From Plantago major (lineage: Eukaryota > Streptophyta > Magnoliopsida > Lamiales > Plantaginaceae): 64,000 nt of DNA. Below, in pieces: positions 58,756 to 64,000 of the stretch. The position numbers and the translations under genes are program-made. Each line of letters opens with the position of its first letter. Within the stretch, counting starts at the first letter, position 1. The stretch is from positions 49,278,580 to 49,342,579 of the forward strand of contig CM048840.1 in NCBI GenBank assembly GCA_026545765.1, read 5' to 3'. The notes beneath the pieces are model-generated. The model ran no database searches, was not told where the DNA came from, and worked only from the letters and a program-made list of their open reading frames with translations.

Positions 58756-60036
58756 GGGGTAATTTCTTTAGGTCCCCTGATAAATTTGCTAATAACACTT
58801 TGATCCCTCTGATTCTAACAATAACATCATAGGACAGAATTAACAAATCAATTACAAAACAGTCCAAAAATCAAATTGATGCCAAACACATCCTTAATTT
58901 ACACTTGTAAACAATTACATTTTTATTATATATTTCACTTTATTATAAAATTGATCCAAACAATTTGTATTTACTCCATATAATTTTTTTTCTATTTTCA
59001 TACTTACCAACAAAAATTGCAAATAACACTCATAAAAATTTAATAAATATTTTAAATATAAAAATTTTATTATCAAGTAACAAAAATTTATAAACCATAT
59101 TGAAAATAAATAGAAACAAATCCATATTTTCATGCTCCATGAAAATAGCTTCTATAGATACTATGCTTTAGTATTTTTTATTTATGGTGGGAGAAAGATT
59201 TGTAAGAATGAAACCAGGAACCATTACTTGAGACATAGTATTTTTTATTTATGGTGGGAGAAAGATTTGTAAGAATGAAACCAGGAACCATTACTTAAGA
59301 CATAAAAAACGGCTAGGAAACAACCATGTTTTAGGATTGAGTAAGTATCTTTTAATATTTTTGTTATTTTTTGGAAGATTATATTTGAAACATCATTTTA
59401 TTTCATTTCTGTAAATCATTTTATATTTTTAAAACTAGTTTAAAAAAATTAGTTTTTCATTTAATTTATCAGGAACCATTACTTGAGACATAGTATTTTT
59501 TTATTTATGGTCGGAGAAAGATTTGTAAGAATGAAACCATGAACCATTACTTAAGACATCAAAAACGACTAGAAAACAACCATGTTTTAGGACTGAGTAA
59601 GTATCTTTTAATATTTTTGTTATTTTTTGAAAGATTATATTTGAAATATCATTTTATTTCATTTCTGTAAATCATTTTTTATATATTTCTAAAACTAGTT
59701 TAAAAAATTAGTTTTTCATTTAATTTATTTTTATTTTAACGTTTACTGATTTGAAACTAATTTTTTATTTATAAATATTTCTTATTGGACGCTGTGAAAG
59801 GGAATAGAAGTAAAGTATAAAATGTGACGGTTAAAAATAAGGCTATGTTCCGAACCCGATGTAATTTATTTCCCTTTGATATAATGAAATGTTATTCTCA
59901 AAATAAAAATAAATATAAGGCCATGTTTGGGAAGTAAATTTTGAAAGTAGAAAATGGACCAATATGTTATTGTTCAAATCAGGGGGACGGAAGTGTTATT
60001 AGGTGATTTATTGGGGGGATCTGGGGCTATTTTCCC
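58756..60036. mobile_element. Non-autonomous Mutator-like element, 1281 bp
   Basis: It is flanked by a perfect 9-bp duplication ACATAAATA (58747-58755, 60037-60045). The 5' LTR of the same retroelement keeps the single-copy site. The terminal inverted repeats are about 70 bp: left GGGGTAATTTCTTTAGGTCC, and right in reverse complement GGGAAAATAGCCCCAGATCC, both going on to CTAATAACACTT and GAACAATAACAT-like blocks. The interior is AT-rich with direct duplications and no transposase. It is the same family as 1803-2437. Confidence 0.9.
59168..59735. repeat. Nested direct repeats inside Mutator-like element
   Basis: A 67-bp unit (TAGTATTTTTTATTTATGGT to ACCATTACTTGAGACA) is tandemly doubled at about 59170-59303. 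A longer unit of about 240 bp containing it is repeated at about 59240-59470 and 59470-59730, with TGTTTTAGGAYTGAGTAAG and GATTATATTTGAAA. This accounts for the element being twice as long as its relative. Confidence 0.85.
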
Positions 60037-60115
60037 ACATAAATAAATTTAATCTTTGATTGTATTTAAGGATTACAGGTTCTACAACGAAATCAAAATC
60101 TCTGAGTGCACATCA

Positions 60116-61288
60116 TGACCAACCAATGCAAAGATAATTGAAGATGCTACAACATTGTAGAAGACCACTTTTCGAGAAAATGAAGTTACGAAACCCGAAA
60201 TCGAAGAACGGAGAAAACAGACAAAAACCTGAAGAAATCGAAGGATGGAGGTCGACTGTGGACCACAGAAGGCTCTCTGCGGTCCACAGTTGACCGTAGT
60301 GGAGTAGAGAAATCTGGAAACAGGCTTTTTCTGGCCTGTCAGGCTAAAGCCCGCCTTTCTAACCTTCCTTAATGATCAATGGCGGCCAGAGCTCGATATT
60401 TTCAGTATAAATAAGACCCTTAGGGTCTCATAATTCGACACCGCTCACAAAACAGCTCTCCTGAGAGAGAGAGAACCAGTCCTCGGGGAAGTGAAACCCC
60501 AAAACCGCTGGCCGTCAGGCACCCAGAAGGAGGAAAACCTAGAAGCAGCACGAAGACATCAGAGACTAAGCTGCTTCTTCTTCTTTCTTTTCTTGTTCTT
60601 TTTGATTTATATCTGTAGGAATACTATAAGTGGCTAACTTTCTCTTGTAAAGGCGAACCGTCGAAACTCTATTATTTCTATTTCTTTATATGCCATGTTA
60701 TATTAATGAATTAGTTTTAAAACGTAATTTCGTACTTGTTCTTTATTCGTCCGACTCTCTACGTGGGAAATACTTACTAACTACGACTTGGTAACGGACT
60801 TTACATTATCCTATGTGGTTTGTCTGAAAACGTGACGAGATAGTGTGTTGAGTGACACAACACATTGTTGGTATAAGTGAAGGTGTCTGGATTAACTGTG
60901 ACTTGATCCTTTTGGCATGTTTCTTTGCTGCCAGTAGACGACGAATACGTTGTTTGATTCTAAGTAGTTGGGAATAGAATAATAGAACTAGGTCGAGATC
61001 CTTTACATCAATCACCATCATCGATTTCATCATAGAATTAGGGTTTAATTGTGATTCAATATTCTATTTACATACAATCTGTTTACTTCAATCTGTCTGT
61101 TGTCAGCACGCGAAATCAAATCATTACTTGTTTGTTCCTATGTTAAGTGTCCGTGAAGAACGACATCCCGAGTTAGCTTACCACTATTGTTGTGTGTTTG
61201 TGAGCTTTCGGCAATTATAAATTTAATCTTTGATTGTAATTGAGAGTTACAGGTACTACAACGCATTCAAATTCTCAAGTGCACATCA
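60116..61288 (+). repeat. Solo Athila-type LTR, right piece
   Basis: It resumes at TGACC/AACCAATGC and ends GTGCACATCA before target duplication GACCA (61289-61293). With the left piece it makes a 1.42-kb LTR without internal region, i.e. a solo LTR left by LTR-LTR recombination. It contains GTCGACTGTGGACC and GCGGTCCACAGTTGACC words near 60250-60297. Confidence 0.85.
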
Positions 61289-61293
61289 GACCA

Positions 61294-61430
61294 CATCCCC
61301 GATAATACGGTTATGTGAATGATTTTGTTGAACAACATGTTCTTTCCATTCATCTAGTTCGATGAAACCGGAAGAATCATCACACGAGTAAGAATCACAC
61401 TAAATAGGTACTTGGTCGATGACTTTATTA
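61294..61430 (-). pseudogene. PIF/Harbinger transposase fossil, N-terminal part
   Basis: It continues 49460-50118 across the Athila insertion. It matches 12965-13110 (CATCCCCGATAATACGG, then TGAATGATTTTGTTGA and TAGTTCGATGAAACC) and encodes the SSGFIELDEWKEHVVQQ-like start on the minus strand. It is worn. Confidence 0.65.
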
Positions 61431-61736
61431 AAAACTTAAAAGTTACATAATGAGGTGAAAGCCAAATTGTTCAACTCCAATTTATCCAAATAAAATTTAA
61501 GAGAATATCTCAATTTTTTAATTGGTGCAAATGCTGAAGATCCAGCTATTTCGCAAATTAAGTGATAAATTATAACTTACAAAGTGTCGTAGATAGTTGT
61601 GAAACATTACTACACACCATAAATTGGCTCGCAAAATAATTTATAAGATGTACATGCGTTCAATCAAATTAATTTACCATTTATTTCACAAATCATGGGC
61701 ACTGCGCTGAGCGCGGTGTGTCATTTCTAGTTATAT
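61431..61736. other. Intergenic, nothing recognised
   Basis: AT-rich sequence upstream of the Harbinger start. GGGCACTGCGCTGAGCGC at about 61698 is a GC-rich imperfect palindrome that might mark an element end; no partner was found. Confidence 0.35.
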
Positions 61737-62090
61737 AATATGTCGCTCGCTCTTCTCGATGTGGGATGCATGTATTACATCTTACCCATTTAAACTGCTC
61801 AACGTCCTCGTCGAGCCTCTGGATGGGGTAACCATGTCCCGGGCCTATCATTCATACCCTGCACAAGTTGAGGTCAGTACAGCTCTGATACCATTTGTAA
61901 CAACCCGAATAATAATTGACCAAGACTCGAGCCTCTGAATTGCACATATACTCAAGACATGGGTTACACACGTGATACATGGTATGATATTGCCTGCTTT
62001 GGATCGCAATCCGCACAAATTTTCTCTTAAAATCACCCACATGTCGCATACGATTTGAGTGCATATGACTTCCTATATACTGCATTTATC
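61737..62090 (-). mobile_element. TRIM-like LTR fragment with tRNA-Met primer site
   Basis: This is a sister of 11790-12192. At 61883-61896 the plus strand reads GCTCTGATACCATT, the inverse of an initiator-tRNA-Met primer site. It is followed at 61897 by TGTAACAACCCG, a TG-type LTR edge. This supports a minus-strand small LTR element whose 5' LTR runs rightward (ATATTGCCTGCTTTGG, then CGCAATCCGCAC). The left part ends ACATCTTACCC, GTTGAGGTCAGTACA. It is broken and without coding sequence. Confidence 0.5.
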
Positions 62091-62797
62091 TCATTCAATG
62101 CAGAATACAGGGAGGGTATTGCATAAGATGAATGAAATTAATTCACAAATAGCAAACTTGTATTTATGAGCAAAAATATTATTAGAGTTTCCAACAAGTT
62201 ATAAATTAAAAATATATAAATAAAAAGGGTGTAGAACAATAACTTTGAACTTTTACCTATAGAATACCTATGAAGAAAGGTTTTTCGTAACAAGAGTAAA
62301 TGTATGCAGAAGATGCTTCTCTTTGATGTTTTAGAAGAAAAGCAAAACAGCAAAATAGAATCGATTTTGAAGGGTGAACAGAGAATTTTGTATCTGCAGA
62401 GTATTTTTTGGTAATATGAATCAGTTCTTCTCCATGTTTGTAGATTGTTCGGCGTCACGAGAGAAGCCACGCGTCTGTGTTAGCTTGTTGAAAGAGTGAC
62501 CGCTGGCCCAGTCGAGATCACGGGTGCATCTCTGTAGTTCTATCCTCAACTCACGAGATCGCCATTGCCAATTATTCTATTTGTCCGTTTTTAATTATAG
62601 GATATTCCACCACAATTTCCAATCAATCATGCTTGTACTAACAACTCTATATCATTTTAATTTATACGTATACAATACTACAATAAATGACCATGATTGG
62701 ATCATATCATATGATATATATGCCCTCAGGACACATGCAAACTTATCACTTCATATTTCTTCCGTGCCCAAACTCATGTGAGATTCTAGCCTTTTCA
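62091..62797. other. Intergenic with a block shared with 12.33-12.86 kb
   Basis: 62280-62506 matches 12335-12413 plus 12721-12865 (TGTATGCAGAAGATGCTTCT, TGTTCGGCGTCACGAGAGAA). It lacks the LINE insertion and so is its empty site. The remainder shows no gene. Confidence 0.6.
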
Positions 62798-63352
62798 GTT
62801 TTTGGAACGATTCAACCTGTTAAGTTTCAAATAGATTAAAGGGATTGAAAATCTATTCACCTCTCTCGGTTCACGCATGAGTGAGAACAAAATGTGTTGA
62901 AAGGGAAATGTGTTGGTACAATTAAGTGGCGGCATGGGTATCTTCTTGGGTCCAAAGGTGAATCGATCGATTAGTAGTCGGGTCGTTACAAATAGTATTA
63001 GGACCGATCCAATCCAAAACCCACAAGGGGTGGACGGTTGGTCCGGACAAGGTCCAACGGGGACGTCGCATAATTTAAGAGAGGGTGAATGTAACGCCTC
63101 CAAGTTCCAAGTTAAGTTTCAGATAGGTTAAAAGTATTGAGAACGCTACGCATACCAACAAGGTGTATCTTTCTTTTCGGGAATTAATTCATAAGGATTT
63201 CATAGTTGAGCGTAATTGCTCTAAAGCAATTTTAGAATGGGTGACCAATTTGGAAAGTCTCCCGGTTGATGCACGATTGAGCACAAAGTGCTTTGAAAGA
63301 TACATGTGTTGGTACAGTGGAGTTAGCATATTATCAATGAGTAACCGTGACA
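62798..63352 (+). mobile_element. Cassandra TRIM with 5S-like LTR, broken
   Basis: Cassandra elements are small, coding-free LTR elements whose LTR carries a 5S-rRNA-like Pol III promoter. The 3' LTR (63090-63352) starts TGTAACGCCTCCAAGTTCC and contains a 5S-like block: AGTTGAGCGTAATTGCTC (box A region, 63204-63221) and TTAGAATGGGTGACC (box C region, 63232-63246), then AAAGTCTCCCGG. The 5' LTR ends at GGGTCGTTACA (62990), followed by a worn tRNA-Met primer site and a 99-bp interior ending in a purine tract (AAGAGAGGGTGA). The two LTRs are unequal, so the element is broken. It stands 244 bp upstream of the PR-1-like start codon. Confidence 0.85.
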
Positions 63353-63528
63353 GACCAAAAGTTCTCGCATAGTTACAGATTTTCATGATTGGTCACACAC
63401 ACCAACAACAATGAAAAACCAGTCACGAAATCAATGTACAGGATGTATCAAATTTTAACTCAGTTTTGAATTATTGATTGGAGGACCAATCAACAATCAC
63501 TCAATTTTGTCCATCTCAAGCTGTTAAC

Positions 63529-63538
63529 AATATATATA
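63529..63538 (+). promoter_or_regulatory. TATA box of PR-1-like gene
   Basis: AATATATATA lies about 60 bases upstream of the ATG at 63597, giving a short leader. No W-box or other defence motif is claimed. Confidence 0.5.
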
Positions 63539-63596
63539 CACACTTCATAACAACATACACTGACACACTCCTTGGTGCCACATTCCTAGGCCAGAA

Positions 63597-64000
63597 ATGA
63601 AGATGAAGACTCGCATCATACTTCTCCTACTAACAATGCTGAACCTCAACCACATCCTGGTGGTCCCATCGCGACTGGAACCCGCATCCCAAACGAACGA
63701 AACCATATACAAAATCTCAAAACAACTCTGCTGGAACTGCATGAAAGAGTCAATCCAGTTCCTGTTCGGACACAACTTAGTCCGGGCACGAAAACTGGAA
63801 CCACCAATGATATGGGACTCCCAGCTGGCACAGTACGCACAGTGGTGGGCCGGGAAGCGACAAGGAGACTGTCAGCTGGTCCATTCGTTCCCGGAAGACA
63901 ATTTCCAGCTGGGGGAAAACATATACTGGGGAAGTGGGAGCGCGTGGACTCCGATGGACGCAGTGAGCACCTGGGCTGGTGAAGAGAAGTATTATAGTTA
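63597..64000 (+). CDS. PR-1-like CAP-superfamily secreted protein, 3' end beyond window
   Basis: CAP/PR-1 proteins are secreted; plant members act in defence and bind sterols. The frame starts MKMKTRIILLLLTMLNLNHI, a signal peptide to about residue 26, and stays open for 134 codons to the window edge. The CAP domain begins near residue 53: FLFGHNLVRARKLEPPMIWD carries the conserved His59, AQYAQWWAGKRQGDC follows, and GENIYWGSGSAWTPMDAVS holds Glu107. The spelling resembles the At5g57625/At4g25780 type rather than classical acidic PR-1. A linker of about 25 residues with two cysteines (CWNC) precedes the domain. The C-terminal half, with the remaining cysteines and HYTQVVW motif, lies outside. 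The first ATG is used; the second, two codons on, is equally possible. Confidence 0.9.
   Translation, partial: MKMKTRIILLLLTMLNLNHILVVPSRLEPASQTNETIYKISKQLCWNCMKESIQFLFGHNLVRARKLEPPMIWDSQLAQYAQWWAGKRQGDCQLVHSFPEDNFQLGENIYWGSGSAWTPMDAVSTWAGEEKYYS

Larger units (their letters stand above)
57505..60115 (+). repeat. LTR (3') of nested Athila-type element, with insert
   Basis: It runs from TGATGTGACAATG to GTGCACATCA. Without the 1281-bp Mutator-like insert and its duplicated target it is about 1.32 kb, close to the 1.42-kb solo LTR. GTCGACAGTCGACCG and CCGCAGTGAGG words lie at 57892-57950. Confidence 0.85.

Noticed and set aside
63120-63260. A 5S rRNA gene
   Set aside because: The similarity is limited to promoter-like blocks within an LTR flanked by Cassandra features; the 5S sequence is not complete.

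Overview
This window is nuclear DNA of a flowering plant, most likely a eudicot. The evidence is AT-rich intergenic DNA, a type-1 lipid transfer protein with the family's late intron, a TPD1-family gene, a PR-1/CAP gene, and plant-specific repeats (Stowaway MITEs, a Cassandra TRIM with a 5S-like LTR, Athila- and Sirevirus-type retroelements, a CACTA transposon). The species cannot be told from the sequence. Three host genes are supported: a two-exon TPD1-like secreted protein (9173-11353, +), a two-exon nsLTP (28004-28812, +), and a PR-1-like CAP gene that starts at 63597 (+) and leaves the window. All three encode small secreted proteins, but nothing shows that they act together. Almost everything else is transposable-element DNA, much of it nested.

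Layout. 1-9 kb holds MITEs, a 635-bp Mutator-like element, a tandem repeat array, a structurally complete 288-bp TRIM and a CCGG-rich non-autonomous element. 9.2-11.4 kb is the TPD1-like gene, with a Stowaway MITE in its intron. 11.8-13.6 kb holds TRIM-like, LINE and PIF/Harbinger fossils. 14.07-26.83 kb is an Athila-type LTR element (minus strand) whose right LTR is split by a second, related element (19.52-26.19 kb). The inner element keeps a gag gene and the outer one keeps an ORF2-like gene; neither has a polymerase. 28.0-28.8 kb is the nsLTP gene.

29.02-49.17 kb is a very large Ty1/copia element of Sirevirus type (minus strand) with near-identical 1.65-kb LTRs, a 5-bp target duplication (GCTTT), gag, protease, integrase, RT and RNase H. 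It also has an unusually long block of extra coding sequence after pol. A 3.75-kb CACTA transposon sits inside it (36.97-40.72 kb).

49.4-61.4 kb is a nest: a PIF/Harbinger transposase fossil is split by a solo Athila LTR (TSD GACCA). That LTR is split by a further Athila-type element (50374-60115, TSD TGACC). The latter carries a 217-bp fragment of the plastid rbcL gene and, in its 3' LTR, a 1.28-kb Mutator-like element (TSD ACATAAATA). 61.7-63.35 kb holds a TRIM-like fragment and a Cassandra TRIM lying directly upstream of the PR-1-like gene.

The strongest leads are the rbcL fragment inside a retroelement, the clusters of short CCGCGG-centred palindromes placed alike in different Athila-type elements, the enlarged Sirevirus 3' coding block, the TPD1-like protein lacking one conserved cysteine pair, and the Cassandra LTR next to the CAP gene. 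No clearly new biological system was seen. All similarity statements are by eye; no search or alignment was run.
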